The notes: generated by a model from the letters alone, not told the origin. A stretch of 64,000 nt of DNA from Streptomyces sp. IMTB 2501 (GCF_001953885.1 NZ_MQUS01000004.1:248001-312000), one strand, 5' to 3'; positions 1-8,560 are shown, counted from the first letter of the stretch. Program-made: numbers and translations.

Positions 1-59
1 TGCTGCCTGCACTGCGGGCGTCACGGATGAACGTGCTGGCGGCGATCGCCCACGAGTGA
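1..59 (+). CDS. C-terminal fragment, probable FtsX-type ABC permease
   Basis: The first 59 bases read in one frame to a TGA and encode the last 18 residues of a protein, ending LPALRASRMNVLAAIAHE. The pattern PALRASRxxVLxAI is what is usually seen at the extreme C-terminus of FtsX/MacB-type ABC transporter permeases, just after the last membrane helix. Everything else lies outside the window, so the assignment is an inference from a short tail only. A short GC hairpin (73-87, arms CCTCC/GGAGG) follows the stop and could be part of its terminator. Confidence 0.4.
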   Translation, partial: LPALRASRMNVLAAIAHE

Positions 60-138
60 CGGGGCCTCCCTCCCTCCGGGACGGAGGCGCAGGTCCGGTC
101 CGGGCTCAAGTCACCCACGGCAGACGCAAGGAGTCCGC

Positions 139-183
139 ATGATGGAAATCCCCGCACGAGGGACGCACCCCGTGATCCGGTGA
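139..183 (+). CDS. Small leader ORF upstream of the GNAT gene (14 aa)
   Basis: An ATG at 139 sits 6 nt after a textbook ribosome binding site (AAGGAG, 128-133) and opens a 14-codon reading frame, MMEIPARGTHPVIR, that ends TGA at 181-183. The GNAT start ATG follows only 4 nt later and has no good ribosome binding site of its own. The arrangement suggests that translation of the leader feeds ribosomes to the acetyltransferase start. The two frames differ, so this is not a simple N-terminal extension unless the ribosome shifts frame. No function is claimed for the peptide itself. Confidence 0.45.
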   Translation: MMEIPARGTHPVIR

Positions 184-187
184 TCAC

Positions 188-613
188 ATGACTGACCTGT
201 GTATACGTCCGGCAGCGCACGACGACCTGGACCGTGTTCTCGCCTTTTGGAAGACGGCCGCCGAGGGCACCAGCATCAGCGACGACCGGGCCGGGGTGGA
301 CCGGCTGGTGGACCGCGATCCCGAGGCGCTGATCCTCGCCGAGAGGGACGGCGAGCTGGTCGGCACCGTGATCGCGGGCTTCGACGGCTGGCGCTGCCAT
401 CTGTACCGGCTCGCGGTGCATCCGGAACGGCGCCGGCAGGGCATCGGCTCGGCGCTGCTGGCGGCCGCCGAGGAGCGGTTCGTACGGCTCGGCGGGCGGC
501 GCGCGGACGCGATGGTGCTGGTTCGCAACGAGCGGGCGCAGCAAGCCTGGGGCGCGGCCGGATACGGCCCGGAGGAGCACTGGCGGCGCTGGGTGAAGCC
601 CCTCAAGGAGTGA
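188..613 (+). CDS. GNAT family N-acetyltransferase
   Basis: This 141-residue protein is a single-domain GNAT acetyltransferase, a cytosolic enzyme that moves an acetyl group from acetyl-CoA to an amine. The acetyl-CoA pyrophosphate-binding motif A is visible as RLAVHPERRRQGIGSALL around residues 77-94 (Q/R-x-x-G-x-G/A pattern RRQGIG). A C-terminal VRNERAQQAWGAAGY segment matches the usual beta5/alpha4 region. Length is normal for the family. The substrate cannot be told from sequence. It is probably expressed through the short leader reading frame directly upstream. It stands alone: the next gene starts about 150 nt later. Confidence 0.85.
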   Translation: MTDLCIRPAAHDDLDRVLAFWKTAAEGTSISDDRAGVDRLVDRDPEALILAERDGELVGTVIAGFDGWRCHLYRLAVHPERRRQGIGSALLAAAEERFVRLGGRRADAMVLVRNERAQQAWGAAGYGPEEHWRRWVKPLKE

Positions 614-765
614 GACACCAAGCCCTCTTTGCTCATCCTTTACCATTGAGGGAGCACTCGGCCCGCTATGAAAGGTTGTGAGCGTCCGCCCATGGGCGAG
701 CCTCCCAGTCCGCGCCACCGCGCGTCCCGTCCTGCCCTGTCCGATCATGGGACGGGGGTGACCCG

Positions 766-2109
766 ATGACCGAAGTGCTCCTCCTCCTGGTGGCGATCCT
801 GCTGTCGCTGGCCTGCGGTGCCTTCGTGGCGGCGGAGTTCTCGCTGACCACGGTCGAGCGCGGCGAGCTGGAGCGCGCCGCCGAGCGCGGCGAGCGCGGC
901 GCCCCCGGCGCCCTCAAGGCCGCACGGAACCTGACCTTCCAGCTCTCCGGCGCCCAGCTCGGCATCACGGTCACCAACCTGGTCGTCGGCATGCTCTCCG
1001 AGCCGTCCATCGCCAAGCTGCTCGCCGGGCCGTTCCGGGCGATGGGCCTGTCGGGCGGCATGGCGAGTTCGGTCGCCCTGGTGCTCGGTACGGCCCTGTC
1101 GACGGTGTTCCTGATGGTCGTCGGTGAGCTGGTGCCGAAGAACTGGGCCATCTCCTCGCCGCTGGCCGTGGCCAAGCGGGTCGGCAACCCGCAGCGCTGG
1201 TTCAGCGCGGCCTTCCGGCCCTTCATCACGCACCTGAACAACACGGCCAACCATGTCGTGCTCCGGTTCGGCATCGAACCCGCCGAGGAACTGGCCTCGG
1301 CGCGCGGTCCGCAGGAGCTGGCGGCGCTCGCCCGGCACTCCGCCAAGGAGGGCGCCCTGGAGGCGGACACCGCCGAGCTGTTCGTACGGACGCTGAACCT
1401 GGCCGACCTGACCGCGGAGAACGTGATGACCCCACGCGTCCAGGTCGTCGCCCTCGACACCCAGGCGAGCTGCGAGGACGTGGCCAACGCGACCCGGGCC
1501 ACCGGTCTGTCCCGGTTCCCGGTCTACCGGGGCAGCCTGGACTCGGTCGTCGGCGTCGCCCACATCAAGGACGTGCTGGCAGTGCCGGCCGAGCAGCGCC
1601 GGCACCGCCGTGTGGCGCAGGTGATGCGCGAGCCGCTGCTGGTCCCCGAGTCGCTGACCGTCGACCGGCTGCTGGACCGGCTCGGGGGCAGGCGCACCAT
1701 GGCCGTCATCATCGACGAGTACGGCGGCACGGCCGGCGTGGCGACCCTGGAGGACATCGTCGAGGAGGTCGTCGGCGAGGTGCGGGACGAGCACGACCCG
1801 CACGAGACGCCGGACCTCGCCCCGGCCGGCGCGGACCAGGACGGCCGGGCCCTGTTCTCGGCCGACGGCGCCGCCCGCACCGACCAGCTCGCACGCGTGG
1901 GTCTACGCGTGCCCGAGGGGCCGTACGAGACCCTGGCCGGCCTGGTCGCGACCCTGCTGGGCCGGATACCGCGGACCGGCGACACGGTCGAGGTCGCCGG
2001 CTGGCGGCTGGACGTGGTGGACGCCACGGGCCGCCGGGCGGCGCGGGTGCTGCTGCACGCGCCGCTGGACGACGAGCGGGCCGACGAGACCACGGAGGGG
2101 GCGCGATGA
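766..2109 (+). CDS. DUF21/CBS/CorC_HlyC membrane protein (CNNM/CorB family)
   Basis: A 447-residue membrane protein with the order DUF21 transmembrane domain (about 1-190), paired CBS domains (about 215-330, with DEYGGTAGV near the end) and a CorC_HlyC domain (about 345-440). This is the CNNM/CorB architecture often annotated 'hemolysin family protein' and linked to Mg2+ or Co2+ transport. The CBS pair would bind ATP-Mg in the cytosol. The start ATG follows a G-rich ribosome binding site. The stop overlaps the next gene by 4 nt (ATGA), so the two paralogues form one translational unit. Confidence 0.9.
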   Translation: MTEVLLLLVAILLSLACGAFVAAEFSLTTVERGELERAAERGERGAPGALKAARNLTFQLSGAQLGITVTNLVVGMLSEPSIAKLLAGPFRAMGLSGGMASSVALVLGTALSTVFLMVVGELVPKNWAISSPLAVAKRVGNPQRWFSAAFRPFITHLNNTANHVVLRFGIEPAEELASARGPQELAALARHSAKEGALEADTAELFVRTLNLADLTAENVMTPRVQVVALDTQASCEDVANATRATGLSRFPVYRGSLDSVVGVAHIKDVLAVPAEQRRHRRVAQVMREPLLVPESLTVDRLLDRLGGRRTMAVIIDEYGGTAGVATLEDIVEEVVGEVRDEHDPHETPDLAPAGADQDGRALFSADGAARTDQLARVGLRVPEGPYETLAGLVATLLGRIPRTGDTVEVAGWRLDVVDATGRRAARVLLHAPLDDERADETTEGAR

Positions 2110-3125
2110 CCGCCGTACAGCTGCTGATCGGCCTGGCGACGCTGGTCGTCAACGCCTTCTTCGTCGGCGCCGAGTTCGCGCTGATCTCCGTGCGCCGCTC
2201 GCAGATCGAGCCGCTGGCCCAGGAGGGCGACCGGCGGGCGAAGGCCGTCCTGTGGGGCCTGGAGCATGTCTCGGCGCTACTGGCCGCCGCCCAGCTCGGC
2301 ATCACCCTGTGCACGCTGGTCCTGGGTGTGGTCGCCGAGCCGGCGATCGCGCATCTGCTGGAGCCGGTGTTCCACACCATCGGCGTGCCCGAGAGCGCGG
2401 GGCACGTCGTGTCCTTCGTGATCGCGCTGGCCCTCGCGACCTATCTGCACATGCTGCTGGGCGAGATGGTCCCGAAGAACATCGCGCTCGCGGAACCGGT
2501 GCGCAGCGCACTGCTGCTCGGCCCGCCGCTGGTGGCGCTGTCCCGGGCGCTGCGCCCGGTGATCTTCACGATCAACGCCTTCGCGAACGGGCTGCTGAAG
2601 CTGCTCAGGGTGGAGGCGAAGGGCGAGGTCGCGGCGACGTTCACGGATCTTGAGCTGGCCGAGATCGTCAGGGACGCCGGCGAGGCGGGCCTGATCGACG
2701 ACCGTGCCCGGGAGCGGCTGCACGACGCGCTGGAGCTGGGCAGCCGGCCGGTGCGTGACGTCGTGGTGCCGCTGGAGCGGGTGGTGTACGCGCATGTGGG
2801 CGTCACCCCGGAGCAGGTGGAGCGGCTGTCGGCGGAGTCGGGCTTCTCCCGGTTCCCGGTGGTCGACGTGGGCCGTCGGATCGTGGGCTATCTGCACATC
2901 AAGGACGCGCTGGACGCCTCGCCGCGGGACATGCCGTTCCGGCTGCGTGACATGCGGCCCATCGCGCGGGTACGGGAGCGGACCCCGCTGGACGACGTGC
3001 TCACCGCGATGCGGGGCAGCCGTACGCATCTCGCCGCGGTGCTCGGCGACGACGGCCGGCTGGCCGGTCTGGTGACCATGGAGGACGTACTGCGGGAGCT
3101 GTTCGGGCAGCCGGCTCCGGGCTGA
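2106..3125 (+). CDS. DUF21/CBS membrane protein, paralogue of the upstream gene
   Basis: A 339-residue paralogue of the upstream gene, with a DUF21 membrane domain (about 1-190) and CBS domains (about 215-335, with LHIKDAL and LVTMEDVLRELFG). It ends after the CBS pair and lacks the CorC_HlyC domain of its partner, which would make it the shorter half of a heteromeric transporter or regulator. It starts inside the stop of the previous gene (ATGA) behind the ribosome binding site GGAGGGGG, so expression is coupled. A perfect 12-bp stem immediately after its stop closes the operon. Confidence 0.9.
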   Translation: MTAVQLLIGLATLVVNAFFVGAEFALISVRRSQIEPLAQEGDRRAKAVLWGLEHVSALLAAAQLGITLCTLVLGVVAEPAIAHLLEPVFHTIGVPESAGHVVSFVIALALATYLHMLLGEMVPKNIALAEPVRSALLLGPPLVALSRALRPVIFTINAFANGLLKLLRVEAKGEVAATFTDLELAEIVRDAGEAGLIDDRARERLHDALELGSRPVRDVVVPLERVVYAHVGVTPEQVERLSAESGFSRFPVVDVGRRIVGYLHIKDALDASPRDMPFRLRDMRPIARVRERTPLDDVLTAMRGSRTHLAAVLGDDGRLAGLVTMEDVLRELFGQPAPG

Positions 3126-3156
3126 CGCCGGTCGGTCCCGGGGCGACCGACCGGCG
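3126..3156 (+). terminator. Strong intrinsic-type hairpin after the DUF21/CBS operon
   Basis: A perfect 12-bp inverted repeat (3126-3137 with 3145-3156) and a 7-nt loop begins at the base after the TGA of the second DUF21/CBS gene. There is no T-run, which is common for actinobacterial terminators. Confidence 0.7.
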
Positions 3157-3171
3157 GGTATGGAGCCGGGA

Positions 3172-3177
3172 TACCAT
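3172..3177 (+). promoter_or_regulatory. -10 element of the SGNH hydrolase gene
   Basis: TACCAT fits the TANNNT -10 pattern and lies 10 nt before the ATG at 3188, which would give a 5' leader of only about 3 nt. No clear -35 is seen. Confidence 0.35.
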
Positions 3178-3187
3178 CGCTCACGCC

Positions 3188-3976
3188 ATGCAGACGAATC
3201 CCACACCTCCCCCGTACAGCAGCCTGGTCGCGGTCGGTGACTCCTTCACCGAGGGCATGTCGGACCTGCTCCCCGACGGCTCCTACCGGGGCTGGGCCGA
3301 CCTGCTCGCCGCACGGATGGCTGCCCGGACGCCGGGCTTCCGGTACGCCAACCTGGCCGTGCGCGGGAAGCTGATCGGGCAGATCGTCGACGAGCAGGTG
3401 GGCGTGGCGGCGGCCATGAAAGCCGACGTGATCACGCTGGTCGGCGGGCTCAACGACACCCTGCGGCCCAAGTGCGACATGGGCCGGGTGAAGGGCCTGC
3501 TGACCGAGGCCGTGGAGCGGCTGGCCCCGTCCTGCAAACAGCTCGTACTGATGCGCAGCCCCGGCCGCCAGGGCCCGGTGCTGGAGCGGTTCCGCCCGCG
3601 CATGGAGGAGCTGTTCGCCTGCGTCGAGGAGCTGGCGGCGCGGCACGGCGCGCTCGTCGTCGACCTGTACGGGGCGCCGTCGCTCGGCGACCCCCGGCTG
3701 TGGGACGTGGACCGGCTGCATCTGACGGCGGAGGGGCACCGCCGGGTCGCCGAGGCGGTGTGGCAGACGCTCGGGCACGAGCCGGAGGACGCCGAGTGGC
3801 GGGTGCCGATGCCGGCCACGCCCCCGCCGGGCTGGGGGGCGCGCCGGGTCGCGGACGCACGGTTCGCCCGGCAGCACCTGCTGCCGTGGATCGGGCGGCG
3901 CCTGACCGGCCGCTCCTCCGGCGACGGCCGCCCGGCGAAGCGCCCGGAGCTGCTGCCGTACGAGGGTCAGGCGTAG
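3188..3976 (+). CDS. SGNH/GDSL-type esterase
   Basis: A 262-residue SGNH hydrolase. Block I is GDSFTEG near residue 17 (catalytic Ser), block II glycine is in the segment around residue 60, block III is GGLNDT near residue 88 (oxyanion Asn), and block V is DRLHLTAEGH near residue 178 (catalytic Asp and His). All expected residues are present, so it should be an active esterase or lipase-like enzyme, substrate unknown. No signal peptide is apparent, so it is probably cytosolic. The C-terminal 50 residues are basic and low in complexity. It is followed 11 nt later by the DUF4326 gene. Confidence 0.88.
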   Translation: MQTNPTPPPYSSLVAVGDSFTEGMSDLLPDGSYRGWADLLAARMAARTPGFRYANLAVRGKLIGQIVDEQVGVAAAMKADVITLVGGLNDTLRPKCDMGRVKGLLTEAVERLAPSCKQLVLMRSPGRQGPVLERFRPRMEELFACVEELAARHGALVVDLYGAPSLGDPRLWDVDRLHLTAEGHRRVAEAVWQTLGHEPEDAEWRVPMPATPPPGWGARRVADARFARQHLLPWIGRRLTGRSSGDGRPAKRPELLPYEGQA

Positions 3977-3987
3977 CGTCTGCTGCC

Positions 3988-4329
3988 ATGACCACGCGGG
4001 TGATCAACGTACGGGGCCGGATCCACGAGTTCGGCCCCCGGCTGGAGCACGCCCCCGAGGACGTGGTCTATGTCGGGCGGCGGTGGACGATGGGCGGCTG
4101 GGATCTGTCCCGGCATCCGCTGTACAACCCGTTCGCCTACGACACCCCGAAGAAGAAGCGGGACGGCACCCGCGCCGAGGTCATGGCGGTGTACCGGGCC
4201 CATCTGCTGGAGCGGCCGGAGCTGCTGGAGCTGGTCGCGGAGCTGCGCGGCAGGACCCTGGCCTGCTGGTGCGCGCCGGAGCTGTGTCACGCGGACGTGC
4301 TGGCGGAGCTGGCCGACACCGACGGGTGA
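3988..4329 (+). CDS. DUF4326 domain protein
   Basis: A 113-residue protein of the DUF4326 type, with the features usually seen in this family: a YVGR start region, the segment SxHPLYNPF near the middle, and a C-terminal ACWCAPELCHADVLAELA with closely spaced cysteines that could bind metal. Biochemical function is unknown. The ATG at 3988 was chosen because it comes 11 nt after the previous stop and gives the family's usual length; the frame stays open upstream only because of high GC. Confidence 0.8.
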   Translation: MTTRVINVRGRIHEFGPRLEHAPEDVVYVGRRWTMGGWDLSRHPLYNPFAYDTPKKKRDGTRAEVMAVYRAHLLERPELLELVAELRGRTLACWCAPELCHADVLAELADTDG

Positions 4330-4388
4330 CGCGGGTCTCGTAGCTTCCGCCGAGCGGGGGCGGGGGGCTGGCCTGCACAAATCGCCAG

Positions 4389-4394
4389 TAGAAT
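4389..4394 (+). promoter_or_regulatory. -10 element of purB, near-leaderless
   Basis: TAGAAT is an excellent -10 hexamer and lies 8 nt before the GTG start of purB. A start of transcription 6-8 nt downstream would make the message leaderless or nearly so. No ribosome binding site is visible before the GTG, which agrees with this. Confidence 0.5.
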
Positions 4395-4402
4395 CTGGTC
4401 AC

Positions 4403-5845
4403 GTGACTTCTGCGCCCGCCAAGCCCCGTATCCCGAACGTCCTCGCCGGACGCTACGCCTCCGCCGAGCTCGCCACGCTCTGGTCCCCCGAGCAGAAGGT
4501 GAAGCTGGAGCGGCAGCTCTGGCTCGCCGTGCTGCGCGCCCAGAAGGACCTCGGCATCGAGGTGCCGGACGCGGCGATCGCCGACTACGAGCGTGTCCTC
4601 GACACCGTCGACCTGGCCTCCATCGCCGAGCGCGAGAAGGTCACCCGGCACGATGTGAAGGCCCGGATCGAGGAGTTCAACGACCTCGCCGGGCACGAGC
4701 ACGTGCACAAGGGCATGACCTCCCGCGACCTCACGGAGAACGTCGAGCAGCTGCAGATCCGGCTCTCGCTGGAGCTGGTGCGCGACCGTACGGTCGCCGT
4801 GCTGGCGCGCCTCGGCAAGCTGGCCGGCGAGTACGCCGAGCTGGTCATGGCCGGCCGCTCGCACAACGTGGCCGCGCAGGCCACCACCCTCGGCAAGCGG
4901 TTCGCGACCGCCGCAGACGAGCTGCTCGTCGCCCACGGCCGGGTCGAAGAGCTGCTCGGCCGCTACCCGCTGCGCGGCATCAAGGGCCCGGTCGGCACCG
5001 CGCAGGACATGCTGGACCTGCTCGGCGGTGACGCGGCCAAGCTCGCCGGGCTGGAGGACCGGATCGCCGGGCACCTGGGCTTCTCACAGGCGTTCACCTC
5101 GGTCGGCCAGGTCTACCCTCGCTCGCTGGACTACGAGGTCGTCACCACGCTGGTGCAGCTGGCGGCGGCGCCGTCCTCGCTGGCCAAGACGATCCGGCTG
5201 ATGGCCGGGCACGAGCTGGTCACCGAGGGCTTCAAGCCGGGCCAGGTCGGCTCCTCCGCGATGCCGCACAAGATGAACACCCGCTCCTGCGAGCGCGTCA
5301 ACGGCCTCATGGTCATCCTGCGCGGCTACGCCTCGATGACCGGCGAGCTGGCGGGCGACCAGTGGAACGAGGGCGACGTGTCCTGCTCGGTGGTGCGCCG
5401 GGTGGCCCTCCCCGACGCCTTCTTCGCCCTGGACGGTCTGCTGGAGACCTTCCTGACGGTCCTCGACGAGTTCGGCGCCTTCCCGGCGGTCATCGCCCGC
5501 GAGCTGGACCGCTACCTGCCGTTCCTGGCCACCACCAAGGTGCTCATGGGCGCGGTGCGGGCCGGGGTGGGCCGCGAGGTCGCGCACGAGGCGATCAAGG
5601 AGAACGCCGTCGCCACCGCGCTCGCGATGCGCGAACAGGGCGCCGAGCGCAACGATCTGCTCGACAAGCTGGCCGCCGACGAGCGCCTCCCGCTCGACCG
5701 GGAGCGGCTGGCGGCCCTGATGGCCGACAAGCTGTCCTTCACCGGCGCGGCGGCGGCCCAGGTCGGTGTGGTCGTCGGCCGGATCGAGGAGATCGTCAAG
5801 CAGCACCCGGAGGCGGCCGGCTACACGCCAGGAGCGATCCTCTGA
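4403..5845 (+). CDS. purB: Adenylosuccinate lyase
   Basis: A 480-residue cytosolic enzyme of the fumarase/aspartase superfamily. It removes fumarate from adenylosuccinate and from SAICAR in purine synthesis. The superfamily signature is clear as GSSAMPHKMNT near residues 285-295, and HDVKARIEEF and MTSRDLTENVEQLQ mark the N-terminal substrate regions. Length is normal. The GTG at 4403 was chosen because it gives the usual N-terminus and sits 8 nt behind a strong -10; the frame runs open further upstream but that part overlaps the DUF4326 gene. The last 4 nt overlap the glycosylase gene. Confidence 0.95.
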   Translation: MTSAPAKPRIPNVLAGRYASAELATLWSPEQKVKLERQLWLAVLRAQKDLGIEVPDAAIADYERVLDTVDLASIAEREKVTRHDVKARIEEFNDLAGHEHVHKGMTSRDLTENVEQLQIRLSLELVRDRTVAVLARLGKLAGEYAELVMAGRSHNVAAQATTLGKRFATAADELLVAHGRVEELLGRYPLRGIKGPVGTAQDMLDLLGGDAAKLAGLEDRIAGHLGFSQAFTSVGQVYPRSLDYEVVTTLVQLAAAPSSLAKTIRLMAGHELVTEGFKPGQVGSSAMPHKMNTRSCERVNGLMVILRGYASMTGELAGDQWNEGDVSCSVVRRVALPDAFFALDGLLETFLTVLDEFGAFPAVIARELDRYLPFLATTKVLMGAVRAGVGREVAHEAIKENAVATALAMREQGAERNDLLDKLAADERLPLDRERLAALMADKLSFTGAAAAQVGVVVGRIEEIVKQHPEAAGYTPGAIL

Positions 5846-6399
5846 CCCGCGCACCCCGCTCGCCGCGCTTCACGAAGGCGGAGCTGGAGGCCGCTCGCGA
5901 CCGTCTCGTACCGGACGTCGTCGCGGACGGTCTCCAGGTGCTGTTCTGCGGCATCAACCCGGGGCTGATGACGGCCGCGACCGGCCATCACTTCGCCCGC
6001 CCCGGCAACCGCTTCTGGCCGGTGCTGCATCTGTCCGGCTTCACGCCGAGGCTGATGCAGCCGGCCGAGCAGCGGGAACTGCTGTCGTACGGACTGGGCA
6101 TCACGAACGTCGTGGCGCGGGCGACGGCGCGGGCCGACGAGCTGAGCGCCGAGGAGTACGTCGAGGGCGGGCGGTTGCTGGCCGGGAAGGTGGCACGGCT
6201 GCGGCCGAGGTGGCTGGCCGTGGTCGGGGTGACCGCGTACCGGGCAGCCTTCGGTGACCGGGCGGCCCAAGTGGGGTCGCAGGAGCGGACGTTCGGGAAC
6301 ACCCGGGTGTGGGTGCTGCCCAATCCGAGCGGGCTGAACGCGCACTGGACGGCGGCGACCATGGCGGAGGAGTTCGCCCGGCTGCGCGACGCTGCGTAA
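5842..6399 (+). CDS. mug: G/U mismatch-specific uracil/thymine DNA glycosylase
   Basis: A 185-residue DNA-repair enzyme of the Mug/TDG family that removes uracil or thymine from G:U and G:T mismatches. The two family motifs are present: GINPGL with GHHFARPGNRFW near residues 33-57, and NPSGLNAHW near residue 160. No ATG or GTG exists near the expected N-terminus. The best start is CTG at 5842, 7 nt after AGGAG (5830-5834) and overlapping the purB stop as CTGA, which gives a normal N-terminus. This would be a rare non-canonical start coupled to purB translation. Confidence 0.88.
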   Translation: MTRAPRSPRFTKAELEAARDRLVPDVVADGLQVLFCGINPGLMTAATGHHFARPGNRFWPVLHLSGFTPRLMQPAEQRELLSYGLGITNVVARATARADELSAEEYVEGGRLLAGKVARLRPRWLAVVGVTAYRAAFGDRAAQVGSQERTFGNTRVWVLPNPSGLNAHWTAATMAEEFARLRDAA

Positions 6400-6412
6400 G
6401 CCCGGAATCGGG

Positions 6413-6856
6413 TCACGGCGGGTCCACGGCGGTGACCACTGCCAACAGCTGGAACGGCGCGTGATCGGCCCACTGGGACACCCCGAGGGCGAGCCAGCCG
6501 CCGCTCGCGGGCAGCTGCCAGAGCTTGACGTCCGGGACATGCCCGCCGAGGCCGGCCCACGGCTGCGGTATGTCCTCGCCGAGCGTCGTCCGCTCCAGGA
6601 CGCTGTACAGGCTGATGTACTGCGCGGGCCCCCACCGCTCCGCCATCCGCTCGGCCAGTGCGTCCCGGTCGGCCTCGAACTGGGCAGCCGTCTCCTCCCG
6701 CCCGGTCCCGTCGTCCTCCCAGAAGTCGCCGCTCGTCTCTAAGGCGGCTATGTGGAATCCGGGCCCGCTCTCGCCGTGTTCCGTTCTGCTGTATGCCGCG
6801 GGGAACTCCCGTGCGCACAGCGACTCGATGGCGGTCAGGCACTTCGCGATGTCCAT
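6413..6856 (-). CDS. Hypothetical protein, 147 aa
   Basis: A 147-residue soluble, acidic protein convergent to the glycosylase gene. I do not recognise a family. It opens MDIAKCLTAIESLCAREFP, has a charged middle with the segment AERMAERWG, and ends in a hydrophobic ASGGWLALGVSQWADHAPFQLLAVVTAVDPP segment rich in Trp. No signal peptide, membrane helix or metal motif is visible. GC codon bias is normal, so it is probably a real gene. The ATG at 6856 is the first in-frame ATG after the promoter gap to the ABC operon. Confidence 0.65.
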   Translation of the reverse strand: MDIAKCLTAIESLCAREFPAAYSRTEHGESGPGFHIAALETSGDFWEDDGTGREETAAQFEADRDALAERMAERWGPAQYISLYSVLERTTLGEDIPQPWAGLGGHVPDVKLWQLPASGGWLALGVSQWADHAPFQLLAVVTAVDPP

Positions 6857-6897
6857 GCGATCCAGTAAAGCGGGCCGCACTGACAATTGGCGGGCTG

Positions 6898-7608
6898 TCA
6901 GGCGTCCCCGCGGTCGATGCGCCAGGCGCCCGCGAGCAGCGCGGTCGCCGTCCACAGCGCGGTCACCGCGAGCCCGCTCCATGGGCCGAGGGCGCCGTCC
7001 CAGGTGCTGTGCAGGGCGACTTGACCGGCCCGGTCGGGGAAGTAGTCGGCGACGCTGCCGGACAGGTCTCCGACGACGAAGGACACGATCAGCACGAACG
7101 GGATCAGGACGGACAGGGTGGCGGCGCCGCTGCGCAGCACGGCCGCGAGTCCGGCGGCGAACAGAGCCATCAGAGTCAGCTGGAGGCCGCAGCCGACGGC
7201 ACCGCGCAGACCCTCGCCCCACGTCGGTCCGTCGGCGCCCAGGACCGCCTTGCCGACCAGCAGGGTGACCAGCCCGGTGAGGAGGCCGACGGCCAGCGCG
7301 GGCAGGGCGATCGCGGTGGCCTTGGCGGCGAACCACCGCCGGCGGTCGGGCACCGCCGACAGCGTCAGCCGCAGCGCGCCGCCCCGGAACTCCGCCGAGA
7401 CGGCCGTCGCACCGAAGGCGATCGCGGCGATCTGGCCGAGGCTCACGCCGAAGAACGCGGAGTACAGCGGGTCCGAACCGTCGGCGCCGGCGGCCGCGAG
7501 GGCCGAGAATCCGGTGGTGGCGAGGAGGATCCCGGCCAGGCCGCCGAGGAGCGACGGCAGGGTGCGGATCTTGATCCATTCGGCGTGCAGCACGGGTGCG
7601 AACGGCAT
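6898..7608 (-). CDS. ABC-2 type transporter permease
   Basis: A 236-residue integral membrane protein with about six predicted helices (for example residues 17-37, 55-75, 100-122, 135-160, 165-185 and 210-230) and a short FRGGALRLTLSAVPDRRRW cytosolic loop typical of ABC-2 permeases that partner single ATPases. Its ATG lies 2 nt after the stop of the ATPase gene, so the two are one operon and form one exporter. The substrate could be a drug, lipid or peptide. The two-component system divergently encoded next door suggests stress-induced export. Confidence 0.85.
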   Translation of the reverse strand: MPFAPVLHAEWIKIRTLPSLLGGLAGILLATTGFSALAAAGADGSDPLYSAFFGVSLGQIAAIAFGATAVSAEFRGGALRLTLSAVPDRRRWFAAKATAIALPALAVGLLTGLVTLLVGKAVLGADGPTWGEGLRGAVGCGLQLTLMALFAAGLAAVLRSGAATLSVLIPFVLIVSFVVGDLSGSVADYFPDRAGQVALHSTWDGALGPWSGLAVTALWTATALLAGAWRIDRGDA

Positions 7609-7610
7609 GG

Positions 7611-8531
7611 TCAGGCCTCCTGGGTCAGTGCGGTGAACTCGGCCTCGGCCGTGGTCAGATCGAGGTAGGCCTCCTCCAAGGTGGCTTCCCGCGCGGCGAG
7701 TTCCAGGACGGGTACGCCCGCCTCGGCCATGATCCGGCCGAGGTCGTCCACGTGCGCGTGGCGCACGGTCCGGGCGCCGTCGGCGTCCTGGGAGGCGTCG
7801 AGACCGTGGCGGGCGAGGAGGTCGTCCAGCGCGGCGGGGTCGGTGGTGCGGATCCGGACGTGGGGCCGTACGCGCGCGTGGATGAACTCCTGGACGGGTG
7901 TGTCGGCGAGCAGCCGGCCCCGGCCGAGGATCACGAGGTGGTCGGCGAAGACGGCGGTCTCGCCCATCAGATGGCTGGAGACCAGGACCGTACGGCCCTG
8001 TGCGGCGAGGCGGCGGAGCAGGGTGCGGATCCAGACGATGCCCTCGGGGTCGAGGCCGTTGGCGGGCTCGTCGAGCAGGATCACCTCGGGGTCGCCGAGC
8101 AGGGCGGCGGCGATGCCGAGCCGCTGGCGCATGCCGAGGGAATACGTCCGCACCCGGCGCCGTGCCACCGCGGCCAGCCCGGTCTCCTCCAGGACGGTGT
8201 CGACCCGGCGGTCCGGGATGCGGTTGCTCGCGGCGAGGGCGCGCAGATGGTCGCGGGCGGTGCGGGAGCCGTGCGCGGCCCGCGCGTCGAGCAACGCGCC
8301 CACCGTGCGCAGGGGTTCGCCGATCCCGGCATAGGCCCGGCCGCCGATGGTGGCGGTGCCGGAGGTGGGCCGGTCGAGGCCGAGGACGAGGCGCATGGTG
8401 GTGGACTTGCCGGCGCCGTTGGGGCCGAGGAATCCGGTGACGCGGCCGGGGCGCACGCTGAAGGTGAGCTGGTCCACGGCCCGCAGTCCGCCGTACTCCT
8501 TGGTCAGGTCGCGTACGTCGATGCTGGTCAT
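7611..8531 (-). CDS. ABC transporter ATP-binding protein
   Basis: A 306-residue ABC ATPase that energises the downstream permease. Walker A is GPNGAGKST near residues 36-44, the signature is YSLGMRQRLGIA near 132-143, and Walker B with the catalytic Glu is VILLDEPANGLDP near 153-165. The C-terminal 90 residues after the H-loop (SSHLMGE) match the regulatory tail of DrrA/CcmA-like exporters. It is the first gene of a two-gene minus-strand operon, divergent from a histidine kinase gene with 107 nt between the starts. Confidence 0.92.
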   Translation of the reverse strand: MTSIDVRDLTKEYGGLRAVDQLTFSVRPGRVTGFLGPNGAGKSTTMRLVLGLDRPTSGTATIGGRAYAGIGEPLRTVGALLDARAAHGSRTARDHLRALAASNRIPDRRVDTVLEETGLAAVARRRVRTYSLGMRQRLGIAAALLGDPEVILLDEPANGLDPEGIVWIRTLLRRLAAQGRTVLVSSHLMGETAVFADHLVILGRGRLLADTPVQEFIHARVRPHVRIRTTDPAALDDLLARHGLDASQDADGARTVRHAHVDDLGRIMAEAGVPVLELAAREATLEEAYLDLTTAEAEFTALTQEA

Positions 8532-8560
8532 GGCACCAGCCTCGCCGTGCGGGGACGTCG

